Shown here piece by piece: positions 25,574 through 35,067 of a stretch of DNA of 64,000 nucleotides; within the stretch, counting starts at the first letter, position 1, and every line of letters starts with the position of its first letter. The translations under genes and the position numbers were made by a program. The notes beneath the pieces were generated by a model that was not told the origin of the DNA, ran no database searches, and saw only the letters and a list, made by a program, of their open reading frames with translations. The stretch covers positions 13,292 to 77,291 of the forward strand of contig JBAUMF010000052.1 of assembly GCA_049578545.1 (NCBI GenBank), given 5' to 3'. The DNA comes from DASQBT01 sp049578545 (GTDB lineage Bacteria; Pseudomonadota; Gammaproteobacteria; Burkholderiales; Thiobacillaceae).

Positions 25574-27820
25574 ATGCATTTCCGCTTTCCCATCGTCATC
25601 ATTGACGAGGATTTCCGTTCCGAGAATGCCAGCGGACTCGGTATCCGTGCGCTTGCAGCAGCGATTGAAAGCGAGGGCATGGAGGTATTGGGTGTTACCA
25701 GCTTCGGCGATGTTGCTTCGTTTGCTCAACAGCAGTCGCGCGCATCCGCTTTCATCCTTTCAATTGATGACGAAGAGTTTCAGACGACTGAGGCAGCTGA
25801 AGAAGCTGTTGCCCGAATTCGCACTTTTGTTGAGGAGCTGCGTTTTCGCAATGCTGACATCCCGATCTTTCTTTACGGAGAAACGCGCACATCGCGTCAC
25901 ATACCCAATGATGTCCTGAAGGAACTCCACGGCTTCATCCATATGTTCGAGGATACGCCGGAGTTTATCGCCCGCTATGTCATACGCGAAGCAAGAAACT
26001 ATCTTGACGCATTGGCGCCGCCGTTCTTCCGGGCGCTTACGCACTACGCAGCGGATAGTTCTTATTCCTGGCATTGTCCGGGGCATTCAGGTGGCGTTGC
26101 ATTTCTGAAAAGTCCGGTTGGTCAGATGTTCCATCAGTTTTTCGGCGAAAACCTGTTGCGCGCCGATGTCTGCAATGCGGTTGACGAACTCGGTCAGCTG
26201 CTTGACCATACCGGGCCGGTTGCTGCATCTGAACGAAATGCAGCGCGGATATTCAATGCCGATCACCTGTTCTTCGTTACCAATGGCACTTCCACATCGA
26301 ACAAGATCGTGTGGCATTCAACTGTGGCGCCGGATGATGTGGTGGTGGTGGATCGCAACTGTCACAAGTCAGTTCTGCATGCCATCATCATGACTGGAGC
26401 GATCCCGGTATTCTTGATGCCGACGCGTAACCATTACGGCATCATCGGGCCGATCCCCAAGGAAGAGTTTCGCTGGGATAGCATTGAGAAGAAGATTGCG
26501 GCCCATCCCTTTGCCAGGAAGGCCAAGGGGAGGCCACGCGTCCTGACGATTACCCAGAGCACCTACGATGGTGTGGTCTATAACGTCGACGACATCAAGG
26601 AAATGCTCGACGGCAAAATTGACACCCTGCATTTCGATGAAGCGTGGTTACCCCACGCCGCGTTCCATATCTTCTACAGGGGAATGCACGCCATCGGAAA
26701 GGACAGACCGCGATGCAAGGAATCAATGGTGTTCTCCACGCAGTCCACGCATAAATTGCTTGCCGGTCTGTCGCAGGCTTCGCAAATCCTGGTTCAGGAT
26801 TCTCAGACACGCAAACTGGACAAGGATGTGTTTAACGAGGCTTTCCTCATGCACATGTCCACCAGCCCTCAGTACGCAATCATTGCCAGCTGCGATGTGG
26901 CAGCGGCGATGATGGAGCCACCCGGAGGTAATGCGCTGGTGGAAGAATCCATTCGCGAAGCGCTTGATTTCCGCCGTGCCATGCGCAAGGTGGGTAGCGA
27001 ATATGGTGAATCATGGTGGTTCAAGGTATGGGGCCCCAACGATCTGGCTGAAGAGGATGTCGGCGAGCGCAGCGAGTGGGTCATCCGTGGTGGCGAGAAA
27101 TGGCATGGCTTCGGCAACCTGGCGGAGGGCTTCAACATGCTCGACCCCATCAAGGCCACCATCATTACCCCCGGCCTGGATGTAGAGGGCGATTTCGCCG
27201 ATACGGGGATTCCGGCTGCGATTGTCACCAAGTATCTTGCCGAGCACGGTATTGTGGTGGAGAAGACCGGGCTTTATTCATTCTTCATCATGTTCACCAT
27301 CGGTATTACCAAGGGGCGCTGGAACACCATGGTGACGGAGCTCCAGCAGTTCAAGGACGATTACGACAAGGATCGACCTCTGTGGCGGGTGCTGCCGGAA
27401 TTTGTTGCCAAGTTTCCGCGTTATGAGCGAGTGGGCCTGAAGGAGTTGTGTGACAGCATTCACGGCATATACAAGGCCTACGACATAGCGCGACTGACGA
27501 CAGAAATGTATTTGTCCAACATGGAAACCGCCATGAAGCCTGCAGATGCGTTTGCCAGGATGGCGCACCGGGACATCGATAGGGTTGAAATCGATAGACT
27601 GGAAGGTCGAATCACCAGTGTTTTGCTCACGCCGTATCCGCCAGGAATTCCATTGCTTATTCCAGGCGAGCGATTCAATTCGACGATTGTGCGTTACCTC
27701 CAGTTTGCGCGTGAGTTTAACGAGAAGTTTCCGGGCTTTGAGACCGATATCCACGGCCTGGTAAAGGATGAAAATGGTGACAAGCCCCGCTATTACGTGG
27801 ATTGCGTAAAGCAGGCATGA
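25574..27820 (+). CDS. Orn/Lys/Arg decarboxylase, class I (wing-domain type)
   Basis: 748 residues. A receiver-like wing domain (~1-135) comes first, then the PLP domain with SWHCPGHSGG, FDEAWLPHAAFH and the PLP-binding lysine in STQSTHKLLAGLSQ, then the C-terminal domain with TPYPPGIPLLIPGE. It decarboxylates a basic amino acid; lysine or arginine is most likely, but the substrate cannot be fixed from sequence. An excellent AGGAGGGA precedes the ATG. Products would be cadaverine, agmatine or putrescine, cytosolic. Confidence 0.9.
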   Translation: MHFRFPIVIIDEDFRSENASGLGIRALAAAIESEGMEVLGVTSFGDVASFAQQQSRASAFILSIDDEEFQTTEAAEEAVARIRTFVEELRFRNADIPIFLYGETRTSRHIPNDVLKELHGFIHMFEDTPEFIARYVIREARNYLDALAPPFFRALTHYAADSSYSWHCPGHSGGVAFLKSPVGQMFHQFFGENLLRADVCNAVDELGQLLDHTGPVAASERNAARIFNADHLFFVTNGTSTSNKIVWHSTVAPDDVVVVDRNCHKSVLHAIIMTGAIPVFLMPTRNHYGIIGPIPKEEFRWDSIEKKIAAHPFARKAKGRPRVLTITQSTYDGVVYNVDDIKEMLDGKIDTLHFDEAWLPHAAFHIFYRGMHAIGKDRPRCKESMVFSTQSTHKLLAGLSQASQILVQDSQTRKLDKDVFNEAFLMHMSTSPQYAIIASCDVAAAMMEPPGGNALVEESIREALDFRRAMRKVGSEYGESWWFKVWGPNDLAEEDVGERSEWVIRGGEKWHGFGNLAEGFNMLDPIKATIITPGLDVEGDFADTGIPAAIVTKYLAEHGIVVEKTGLYSFFIMFTIGITKGRWNTMVTELQQFKDDYDKDRPLWRVLPEFVAKFPRYERVGLKELCDSIHGIYKAYDIARLTTEMYLSNMETAMKPADAFARMAHRDIDRVEIDRLEGRITSVLLTPYPPGIPLLIPGERFNSTIVRYLQFAREFNEKFPGFETDIHGLVKDENGDKPRYYVDCVKQA

Positions 27821-27837
27821 ATTTGGGCTAAAGTCAG

Positions 27838-30800
27838 ATGATGGTGCAACCCATGCCTTCTGACCAGGCCTGCTTTGAACAGGGCGTACAGGAAATCGTT
27901 GATGCCAGCCTGAACTGGCTTCGTCCTGCGTATGCACACATGCTTGAGGCGACCAGGCAGGTTAGCCCGGATGACTTGGACGCATCCTCTCCGGAATCTG
28001 CATTGTTGAATCCGGTCAAGCTGATGGCAGCCATCCAGAAGAAAGCGGTTGATTACCTTACTGGACAGAATGCGGCCGTCAGGCTAGCGCTGATAGACCA
28101 GAACGACTACGACATCCTGGTTGAAGAACTGGCCGTCTTCCGGGATGAAATTGCCCAGCAGGACACAGCTCTCAGTTTTATAGAAAGACATCTCGGCCGT
28201 TTGCTTAATCGAAGAATCGTACGCGACAGCAATCCCTATAGTTTGCGCAACCTCTCGCATTTCACTCTTGAGGCGCTTGCCGATCAGGGGCTGGGGCATG
28301 GCGTCAGACGCGCTTTGCTGCGTGACTTCCTTGATCATGCAGTTCCGGAAATGCAAACCAGTCTTTGGGATCTGGCCAACGAATTGGAGCCGTTGGCCAA
28401 AAAGATCTCCAATCGTCATTCAACTGAGATTCATCCCGCCTTCACCGCGCAGCGACCTTCCAGTTTCGGACAGACGCCTCCCGCATATGGCCAGTTTGGC
28501 TCTACCGAGTTGCAGACGGTATTGGCAACCCCGCCTGATTCAACAGCGCAGGAAGCAAATCAGCTTGAACGCCTGTTGAATGCGCTGGACTCGTTTGAAC
28601 GGTATAAATCCAGCCATAGTCAAACCTCGCGCCAAGCCTCGCCAGCTTTGCTCGCACAGTGGGCCAGCCAGACGGCTGCCGATGCCACCATGATGAAAGG
28701 CGTAATCGCTTCGGGCATGCTGGCTCAAGTGCCAGGGCTTGAGCCGGAAGCGAATATGCAACTGGATTCCCTGACCGCCGTGTTGATGGAACAGGTGGCG
28801 CGCAATAATGAGGCGTTGACCAAGAACCCGGACCATCCAGTCAGGCAGCTGCTGAATCGTCTGCTTGCCACGCTCGCATCCGGACCGACTGCAGATGAAT
28901 TGCCAAAACTGAGAGAATGGATTGAGTCAGCCGGACGTGCGTTATTGCGTAAACCCGAGGAGGCGCCCGCCTTGTTGGGTGAACTTGAACGGCTCGGTGC
29001 CTCCACACTGCTGCGCCGCCGCGATCGGTTGCTGGAACGCCAGCTCGAAATGGAAAGCTGGCATCGGATGTTGCGGGCCAAACAACGCTCCAAGGAGGCC
29101 CTGGACAAATCACTGGCCGGCCGCAGTCTGCATCGCAAGGCCGCGGCGTTTGCCCAGCAGTATTGGGCGCACGTGCTTACCATGATTGCCCTGCGCCATA
29201 ATCCCGGTACCCAGATCTGGATGGATGCACAGGATGCCGCAGCGGTATTGGGCCAATGCCCGCTAACGCCTGGACAGCTGGAAAAACTTGAGTCCATCGC
29301 CAAGCGCGAGTTGGGCGCTTATTTCAGCACTGAAGATGCGGGCGAGGCCCTGGAGGGATGGTTGCAACAGTTGGAAGAGCCTTCCGCCGGTGTTAATACG
29401 CAAACCTGGAAAGGGCTGACGGGCGTCGAGGGCCTGCCGGTGGTGCCAGCAGAGGGGGTTCCCAAGCCAGTATTGGGCTCATGGGTGAGGTTTGCCGATA
29501 AGCCCTGGCCTTATCCGCTTCAGTTGATCTGGAGCAGCTTGCCTTTTGGTTTTCTTGGTTTTACCGATGCGGCTGCGCAACGCAGCTTCCGCATTGAAGT
29601 GGGGGAATGGGCGAAGTATCTATCCAGCGGGCGGCTGGAAGATTATGGAGTAACCGCGTTTGGAGAAATGCCGCCTTTACTGGATCAGAATCTTGAATCG
29701 TGGACTTATGAAAACCAGCTGCTTAGCACCATGCGCGATGGCGCCACCGGCCTGTTGAATCGGCGGGGTCTGATCCAGGCCTTGGCCGATAATGATAAAG
29801 ATGACTCCGATCGCGCTTGGCAATTACTGGCCATAGAAATTCCGTGCCTGGCCGTGCAATATATGCGAGAAGGCCAACAAGCGGGTGACACGGCATTGGC
29901 CGGGCTGGTTAATCTGTTGCGCAGCAAGGAATACGGCGGATTGATACTGGCGCGTCTGGGCGAATCCCGTTTCGCCGCTGTTGCGCCGCGAGCCGACGCG
30001 ACTCTGGTGGACATATTTAAACCATTGCTTGAAGAGCAATATCGCCTGCAAGGGGCAGGTTGCTATTACCACTTGGGTTATTGCCCTGAAGCACCGCCCA
30101 CCGAAGCGCTAGTCAAGGCCGGTGAAGAGGCACTGGAAGAGGCCGGACAGGTGGGACTCAACTCCCTTCAGATCAAAGCAATTGGAGAATCGCAACTGGA
30201 AAGCTGGATGCGTGCCACGACCCGTATCATCCGCGAGGGTCGGTTGGAACTGCATGCACAGCTCTTGCAGGCGCTCAAGGATGGGCTTCGTTGCCACGCA
30301 GAAATTCTGTTACGGCTTAAATCCGAGGATAATCGCTACCATTCGCCAAGCTTGTTTCTGCGTGAAGCCGAAAGGCAAAGGCTGATGCCGCAAGTTGACC
30401 TGTGGGTACTGCGTAGCTTGGGCGAATGGTTGGAAAACCGGACCGAATTACCGAGACAACTGGCCAGCCTCTCGATCAATCTATCTGGCCAGACCTTATC
30501 TGATCCTGCAAGCCAGGGAGCGATTTCCGACTGGATCCGGCAAAGCGGGGTCAATCCGGCATGGCTGATATTCGAAATTACCGAGACCTCGGCCGTGGCA
30601 AATCTAGACCAGGTGGGCCAGTTTCTTCGTGCCTTGCGTGAGCAGGGCTGTCACACGGCGCTGGATGATTTTGGCTCAGGGTATGCAAATTACGCGTACC
30701 TGCGTGAACTGCCGTTTGATTACCTTAAGATCGATGGCAGCTTCGTGCGCAATCTGATCGATAACGAGACAGACCGGGCACTGGTTGGATCCATGGCGGA

Positions 30801-30945
30801 AGTAGCCAAGCATTTTGGCCTTAAAAGCGTTGCCGAATATGTCCATCATCCTGATTTGGTTCCCATCCTCAAGGAGCTTGGAGTCGACTACGGCCAGGGT
30901 TATGCGCTGGGGATGCCTGTGCCGCTTGCCCAACTGGGCACGTAG
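27838..30945 (+). CDS. Large signalling protein: DUF1631-like region, degenerate GGDEF, EAL domain
   Basis: 1035 residues. The first ~590 residues are helical and resemble DUF1631 proteins (DHPVRQLLNRLLATL; PilZ-like strand GSWVRFADKPWPYPLQLIW near 545-590). A GGDEF-like domain (~620-770) has GESRFAA in place of the GG(D/E)EF signature, so it should not make c-di-GMP. The EAL domain (~785-1030) reads EILLR at the EAL position but keeps SINLSG, FEITET, LDDFGSGY, LKID and the late YGQGY, so phosphodiesterase activity is plausible. A c-di-GMP degrading or sensing role is inferred. No transmembrane segment is seen. Confidence 0.82.
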   Translation: MMVQPMPSDQACFEQGVQEIVDASLNWLRPAYAHMLEATRQVSPDDLDASSPESALLNPVKLMAAIQKKAVDYLTGQNAAVRLALIDQNDYDILVEELAVFRDEIAQQDTALSFIERHLGRLLNRRIVRDSNPYSLRNLSHFTLEALADQGLGHGVRRALLRDFLDHAVPEMQTSLWDLANELEPLAKKISNRHSTEIHPAFTAQRPSSFGQTPPAYGQFGSTELQTVLATPPDSTAQEANQLERLLNALDSFERYKSSHSQTSRQASPALLAQWASQTAADATMMKGVIASGMLAQVPGLEPEANMQLDSLTAVLMEQVARNNEALTKNPDHPVRQLLNRLLATLASGPTADELPKLREWIESAGRALLRKPEEAPALLGELERLGASTLLRRRDRLLERQLEMESWHRMLRAKQRSKEALDKSLAGRSLHRKAAAFAQQYWAHVLTMIALRHNPGTQIWMDAQDAAAVLGQCPLTPGQLEKLESIAKRELGAYFSTEDAGEALEGWLQQLEEPSAGVNTQTWKGLTGVEGLPVVPAEGVPKPVLGSWVRFADKPWPYPLQLIWSSLPFGFLGFTDAAAQRSFRIEVGEWAKYLSSGRLEDYGVTAFGEMPPLLDQNLESWTYENQLLSTMRDGATGLLNRRGLIQALADNDKDDSDRAWQLLAIEIPCLAVQYMREGQQAGDTALAGLVNLLRSKEYGGLILARLGESRFAAVAPRADATLVDIFKPLLEEQYRLQGAGCYYHLGYCPEAPPTEALVKAGEEALEEAGQVGLNSLQIKAIGESQLESWMRATTRIIREGRLELHAQLLQALKDGLRCHAEILLRLKSEDNRYHSPSLFLREAERQRLMPQVDLWVLRSLGEWLENRTELPRQLASLSINLSGQTLSDPASQGAISDWIRQSGVNPAWLIFEITETSAVANLDQVGQFLRALREQGCHTALDDFGSGYANYAYLRELPFDYLKIDGSFVRNLIDNETDRALVGSMAEVAKHFGLKSVAEYVHHPDLVPILKELGVDYGQGYALGMPVPLAQLGT

Positions 30946-30978
30946 CGCAGTGTAATCAGCGTCAAGGCGCAGCTTGGC

Positions 30979-31007
30979 TTGCTAATAGCCTGATTCTTGG
31001 TTAAAAT
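30979..31007 (+). promoter_or_regulatory. Candidate promoter of the rpsF operon
   Basis: TTGCTA (30979-30984), 17-bp spacer, TAAAAT (31002-31007). Start of transcription would fall near 31014, giving a ~55-base leader with the hairpin at 31021-31048. Confidence 0.55.
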
Positions 31008-31020
31008 TTTGGTTTTCCTT

Positions 31021-31048
31021 GCTCCACCGCAGTCGCATGGCGGGGAGC
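31021..31048 (+). promoter_or_regulatory. rpsF leader hairpin, candidate S6:S18 autoregulatory site
   Basis: GCTCC-A-CCGC pairs with GCGG-G-GAGC around a short loop, leaving a bulged A beside CCG. Leaders of rpsF in many bacteria carry a hairpin with an exposed CCG that mimics the S6:S18 site on 16S rRNA and blocks translation. The placement, just before the ribosome-binding site AAGGAG, fits; the exact motif match is partial. Confidence 0.4.
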
Positions 31049-31069
31049 TTTAACCATAAGGAGTTTTGC

Positions 31070-31450
31070 GTGCGTCATTACGAAATCGTATTTATCGTGC
31101 ATCCCGATCAAAGCGAGCAGGTGCCCGCCATGATTGAGCGCTACCAAACCAACATCACCAGCCATGGCGGCAAAGTGCATCGTCTGGAAGATTGGGGTCG
31201 TCGTCAGCTGGCCTACCCGATCCAGAAACTGCACAAGGCACATTATGTCTTGATGAACATTGAATGTGACCAGGCTACCCTCGACGAACTGGAGCATGGT
31301 TTCAGGTTCAACGATGCGGTGTTGCGCCACCTGACCACCAAGCGTGACGACGCGGTAAGCACGCCTTCCCCCATGATGAAGGAAGAAAAGTCCCGCTCCC
31401 TGCTGGAAGGCGAAACAAAGCAGCCCGAAGCGGAGCAGCCTGCCGCCTGA
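31070..31450 (+). CDS. rpsF: 30S ribosomal protein S6
   Basis: 126 residues. GTG start with AAGGAG nine bases upstream. The S6 fold is evident: MRHYEIVFIVHPDQ, the RLEDWGRRQLAYPI block that contacts S18, and HYVLMNIE. The C-terminal tail is acidic and extended. It is followed after only 54 bp by rpsR; the primosomal gene priB usual at this place is missing. Confidence 0.97.
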   Translation: MRHYEIVFIVHPDQSEQVPAMIERYQTNITSHGGKVHRLEDWGRRQLAYPIQKLHKAHYVLMNIECDQATLDELEHGFRFNDAVLRHLTTKRDDAVSTPSPMMKEEKSRSLLEGETKQPEAEQPAA

Positions 31451-31504
31451 CCCGCTATTTTGTAATGATGAGCGGGATTGCCAAATTCAAAAAGGAGTAA
31501 CACC

Positions 31505-31786
31505 ATGCCTCGTCCCATGGGCAAACAACGTCGTGACAACACCAAGAACAGGGGTCCGGGCAACCGTGGCCTGTTCAAGCGCCGCAAATTCTGCCGCTTT
31601 ACTGCCGAAGGCATCAAGGAGGTCGATTACAAGGATGTGGACATCCTGAAGGACTTCATCAGCGAGAATGGCAAGATCATTCCAGCCCGGATTACCGGCA
31701 CCAAATCGCATTACCAGCGGCAGCTTTCCGCTGCGATCAAGCGCGCACGCTACCTGGCATTACTGCCCTTCACTGATTTGCACTAA
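31505..31786 (+). CDS. rpsR: 30S ribosomal protein S18
   Basis: 93 residues. FKRRKFCRFTAEG and the C-terminal GTKSHYQRQLSAAIKRARYLALLP are the S18 hallmarks. AAAAAGGAG precedes the ATG at 31505. S18 binds S6 in the 30S platform; the genes are adjacent. The cysteine near the N-terminus is of the zinc-independent form with few cysteines. Confidence 0.97.
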   Translation: MPRPMGKQRRDNTKNRGPGNRGLFKRRKFCRFTAEGIKEVDYKDVDILKDFISENGKIIPARITGTKSHYQRQLSAAIKRARYLALLPFTDLH

Positions 31787-31798
31787 AGGAGAACCGCC

Positions 31799-32251
31799 AT
31801 GCAAGTTATTCTGATGGAAAAGGTGGTTAACTTGGGCAACCTGGGCGATGTGGTCAAGGTCAAGGATGGTTTTGCCCGAAACTACCTGATTCCTGGCGGT
31901 CATGCCAAACGTGCCACCAAGGCCAATGTCGAAGCATTTGAAGTGCAGCGAGCTGAGCTTGAAATGCATCAGGCCGACAAGCTTGCTGCCGCAAAAGCAC
32001 GTGCTGAAAAGCTTGAAGGACTGATGGTTCAAATCACCCAGAAGGCTGGGGTCGATGGACGTCTCTTTGGTTCCGTCGGCAATGCTGATATTGCAGAAGC
32101 ATTGGTAGCCCAGGGCTTCGATGTGACCAAGGCGGAAGTGCGTATGCCCGAGGGTCACTTCAAGACGATAGGTGACTACGACGTAGTCCTGTCGCTATAC
32201 TCTGATGTGACGGCCAACATCAAGGTTTCCGTTCTGGGCGACGCGTCCTGA
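31799..32251 (+). CDS. rplI: 50S ribosomal protein L9
   Basis: 150 residues with the two-lobe L9 form: N-terminal MQVILMEKVVNLGNLGDVV with VKDGFARNYLIP, a long connecting helix (~40-75) and a C-terminal RNA-binding lobe. AAAGGAG lies before the ATG. It ends the operon, with a terminator 24 bases on. Confidence 0.97.
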   Translation: MQVILMEKVVNLGNLGDVVKVKDGFARNYLIPGGHAKRATKANVEAFEVQRAELEMHQADKLAAAKARAEKLEGLMVQITQKAGVDGRLFGSVGNADIAEALVAQGFDVTKAEVRMPEGHFKTIGDYDVVLSLYSDVTANIKVSVLGDAS

Positions 32252-32274
32252 TCGCTGTTAGACCTGATCAAAAG

Positions 32275-32300
32275 AGGCGTGATGAGTTCACGCCTTTTTT
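32275..32300 (+). terminator. Intrinsic terminator of the rpsF-rpsR-rplI operon
   Basis: AGGCGTGA, five-base loop TGAGT, TCACGCCT, then a T run to 32300. A textbook rho-independent terminator. Confidence 0.9.
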
Positions 32301-32348
32301 ATTCCCGTTTTTCCCTGATTTATCCAGATCTTTTGCACAGGTTATCCC

Positions 32349-32377
32349 TTTGCCCCGAACCGGGTCAGGCATAGAAT
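32349..32377 (+). promoter_or_regulatory. Candidate dnaB promoter placing the start site at the ATG
   Basis: TTTGCC (32349-32354), 17-bp spacer, TAGAAT (32372-32377). The predicted transcription start falls about seven bases later, on the ATG of dnaB at 32384. No ribosome-binding site is present upstream of this ATG, consistent with a leaderless mRNA. Confidence 0.4.
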
Positions 32378-32383
32378 CGCAAC

Positions 32384-33784
32384 ATGGCCACCGTACATTC
32401 GTTTTCCAATTCTGCTGGTGCAGTTGATGACCAGCTTGCGCAACTGCGTGTACCCCCTCACTCAGTGGAGGCCGAACAGGCGGTACTGGGTGGATTGCTG
32501 CTGGATAACCTGGCTTGGGACAAAATCGCTGACCTGGTCAATGAACTGGATTTATATCGGCAGGATCACCGTCAGATTCTGCGTGCAATTACCCGCCTGA
32601 TTGGAGAGAACAAACCTGCGGATGTGGTGACGGTGGCCGAAGCCCTTCAATCCCATGGTGAACTTGAAGGCGTGGGCGGCTTACCCTATCTTGCGAGCCT
32701 GGCCAGCAACACGCCATCTGCCGCCAATATTCGCCGCTATGCGGAAATCGTGCGCGAGCGCGCAGTAATGCGCAAACTGGTGGAAACCGCTACAGGTATT
32801 GCCGATTCGGCCTATTCCCCAAACGGCAAAAGCGCATCCCAGCTGCTGGATGAGGCCGAAGCGAAGGTGTTTGAAATTGCCGAAGCGGGTAATCGCGGCG
32901 GCGCAGGATTCACCCCGATCAAGCCGCTTCTGCGCGAGGTTATGGAACGGGTTGATGAGTTGTATAGCCGCGATAATCCGGACGACGTTACCGGCGTACC
33001 CACTGGTTTCAAGGATCTCGACAGTAAAACCTCCGGTTTGCAGCCGGGCGATCTGATTATTGTCGCCGGGCGGCCTTCCATGGGCAAGACGGCGTTCTCG
33101 CTTAACATCGCGGAAAATGTCGCGCTGGATACCGGCTTGCCTGTGGCGGTATTTTCCATGGAAATGGCCAGCACACAACTTGTGATGCGGATGATCGGTT
33201 CGGTCGGCAAGCTGGATCAGCACAAGCTAAGAACGGGCCGGCTCGGCGATGATGACTGGCCGCGTCTGACGTATGCCATGGGCAAGCTCAACGAAGCGCC
33301 GCTGTTCATCGACGAAACCCCCGCACTCAATCCGCTTGAGCTGCGTGCCCGCGCCCGCAGACTGGCGCGCGAATGTGGCAAGCTCGGCCTGATCGTGATC
33401 GATTATCTCCAGCTCATGTCGGCATCCGGCAGCGGTGAAAACCGGGCGACGGAAATATCCGAAATCTCCCGTTCGCTCAAGGCCCTGGCGAAGGAGCTGA
33501 ATGTGCCTGTTGTCGCGCTTTCCCAGTTGAACCGCTCGCTTGAACAGCGTCCCAACAAGCGGCCGGTGATGTCTGACCTGCGTGAATCCGGCGCCATCGA
33601 ACAGGATGCGGATGTCATCCTCTTCATCTATCGCGACGAAGTCTATAACCCGGAAAGCCAGGACAAGGGCACGGCGGAAATCATCATCGGCAAGCAGCGT
33701 AATGGCCCCATAGGGATGGTACGTTTGACCTTCCTTGGCGAATACACCAAGTTCGAAAGCCACGCCTCAGGAAACGCGTACTGA
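32384..33784 (+). CDS. dnaB: Replicative DNA helicase DnaB
   Basis: 466 residues. N-terminal domain (PHSVEAEQAVLGGLLLD), linker, then a RecA-like motor with the P loop GRPSMGKTAFS, Walker B LIVIDYLQLM and the arginine-finger region SDLRESGAIEQDAD. It unwinds DNA at the fork as a hexamer. There is no Shine-Dalgarno motif and a -10 box lies six bases upstream, so it may be translated from a leaderless message. The stop is one base before the likely alr start. Confidence 0.97.
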   Translation: MATVHSFSNSAGAVDDQLAQLRVPPHSVEAEQAVLGGLLLDNLAWDKIADLVNELDLYRQDHRQILRAITRLIGENKPADVVTVAEALQSHGELEGVGGLPYLASLASNTPSAANIRRYAEIVRERAVMRKLVETATGIADSAYSPNGKSASQLLDEAEAKVFEIAEAGNRGGAGFTPIKPLLREVMERVDELYSRDNPDDVTGVPTGFKDLDSKTSGLQPGDLIIVAGRPSMGKTAFSLNIAENVALDTGLPVAVFSMEMASTQLVMRMIGSVGKLDQHKLRTGRLGDDDWPRLTYAMGKLNEAPLFIDETPALNPLELRARARRLARECGKLGLIVIDYLQLMSASGSGENRATEISEISRSLKALAKELNVPVVALSQLNRSLEQRPNKRPVMSDLRESGAIEQDADVILFIYRDEVYNPESQDKGTAEIIIGKQRNGPIGMVRLTFLGEYTKFESHASGNAY

Positions 33785-33785
33785 A

Positions 33786-34850
33786 GTGCGGCCCATCGTC
33801 GCCCGGATTTCTCTCGATGCGCTTGCCAACAACCTGCGCGTGGCCCGCCAGCATGCCGGACAGTCGCGCATCATCGCCGTCGTAAAAGCGAATGCCTATG
33901 GCCATGGGCTGACCCGCGCCCTGCGGGCCCTTGCGTCAAGTGACGGGTTTGGTGTCCTGACCGTGGACGAGGCTGCCAACCTTCGGCAGATGGGCGTGGA
34001 CAAACCCATCCTGTTGCTGGAAGGTTTTTTTCAGGCCAGCGAGTTGCCGGCCATTGTCGAACTTGGCCTGACCCCGGTGCTGCATTCGCCCGAGCAATTG
34101 ACCCTGCTGTCGCGGCAACCGTTTTCGGCTCCAGTGAATGTCTTTGTGAAATTCAACAGCGGTATGAACCGCTTGGGATTTCCGCTGGAGCGATTTGATC
34201 AGGTTATTGGTCAGGTCAAGGCACTCAAGAATGTGCAGAGCATCACGCTCATAACGCATTTTGCCACCGCCGACGACAAACGCGGTGCCGCCTGGCAGGC
34301 CGAGCTGTTTCTGGCCAAAGTTGGAGGTGCAGGCCTGCCGCTTACCATGGCCAATTCCGCTGCGCTACTGCGCTATCCGCAATTCAACTATGACTGGGTC
34401 CGTCCCGGCATCATGCTTTACGGTGCTTCACCCTTCGCCGATGCAAGCGCTGAAAGCCTGGGGCTCAAACCTGCGATGACGCTGCAATCGGAAGTCATCG
34501 CCGTGCAGCATCTGAAGGCAGGAGAAGGCCTCGGTTACGGCCTCAGCTGGCAAGCGGACAAGCCGACGAGAGTCGGCGTTGTCGCCTGCGGATACGGAGA
34601 TGGCTACCCACGTCATGCTCCAAGCGGAACACCCCTCGGCGTCAACGGCAAACGCAGCCGTACGCTCGGTCGCGTGTCGATGGACATGCTTTATGTGGAT
34701 TTGAGCGAACTTCCGGATTCGGGTGTGGGCAGTGCGGTCACGCTTTGGGGCGAAGTCCTGCCCGTGGAAGACGTTGCCCGCTCAGCCGGAACAATCAGCT
34801 ATGAATTGCTGTGCGCGCTGGCTCCGCGCGTGCCGGTGGTGGAAACCTGA
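33786..34850 (+). CDS. alr: Alanine racemase
   Basis: 354 residues from the GTG at 33786, where the protein begins RPIVARISLDALANNL as family members do; a TTG at 33735 would overlap dnaB by 50 bp. The PLP lysine is in AVVKANAYGHG and the second catalytic region in YGLSWQ and VSMDMLYVDL. It makes D-alanine for peptidoglycan. The one-base gap to dnaB implies coupling; dnaB-alr order is widespread. Confidence 0.95.
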   Translation: MRPIVARISLDALANNLRVARQHAGQSRIIAVVKANAYGHGLTRALRALASSDGFGVLTVDEAANLRQMGVDKPILLLEGFFQASELPAIVELGLTPVLHSPEQLTLLSRQPFSAPVNVFVKFNSGMNRLGFPLERFDQVIGQVKALKNVQSITLITHFATADDKRGAAWQAELFLAKVGGAGLPLTMANSAALLRYPQFNYDWVRPGIMLYGASPFADASAESLGLKPAMTLQSEVIAVQHLKAGEGLGYGLSWQADKPTRVGVVACGYGDGYPRHAPSGTPLGVNGKRSRTLGRVSMDMLYVDLSELPDSGVGSAVTLWGEVLPVEDVARSAGTISYELLCALAPRVPVVET

Positions 34851-35067
34851 TCATTCTGGGGATATGCCAAGCCTGTCAGGCCAAAAATGACGTTGAAGAA
34901 CCTCCCGGCACGGCTAGTATGTGAAATGCGACCTTGCGGGACTGTTATTGACGTGTTTATCTGCGAGGGGTGGGCTAACGTTACGCGTGCACGGATTGCC
35001 AAGCCGGCATTTATGGACCCAACGTTTATTCTGAATTCAATCAAAACTTTACAAGCAGGGGGTTGAA

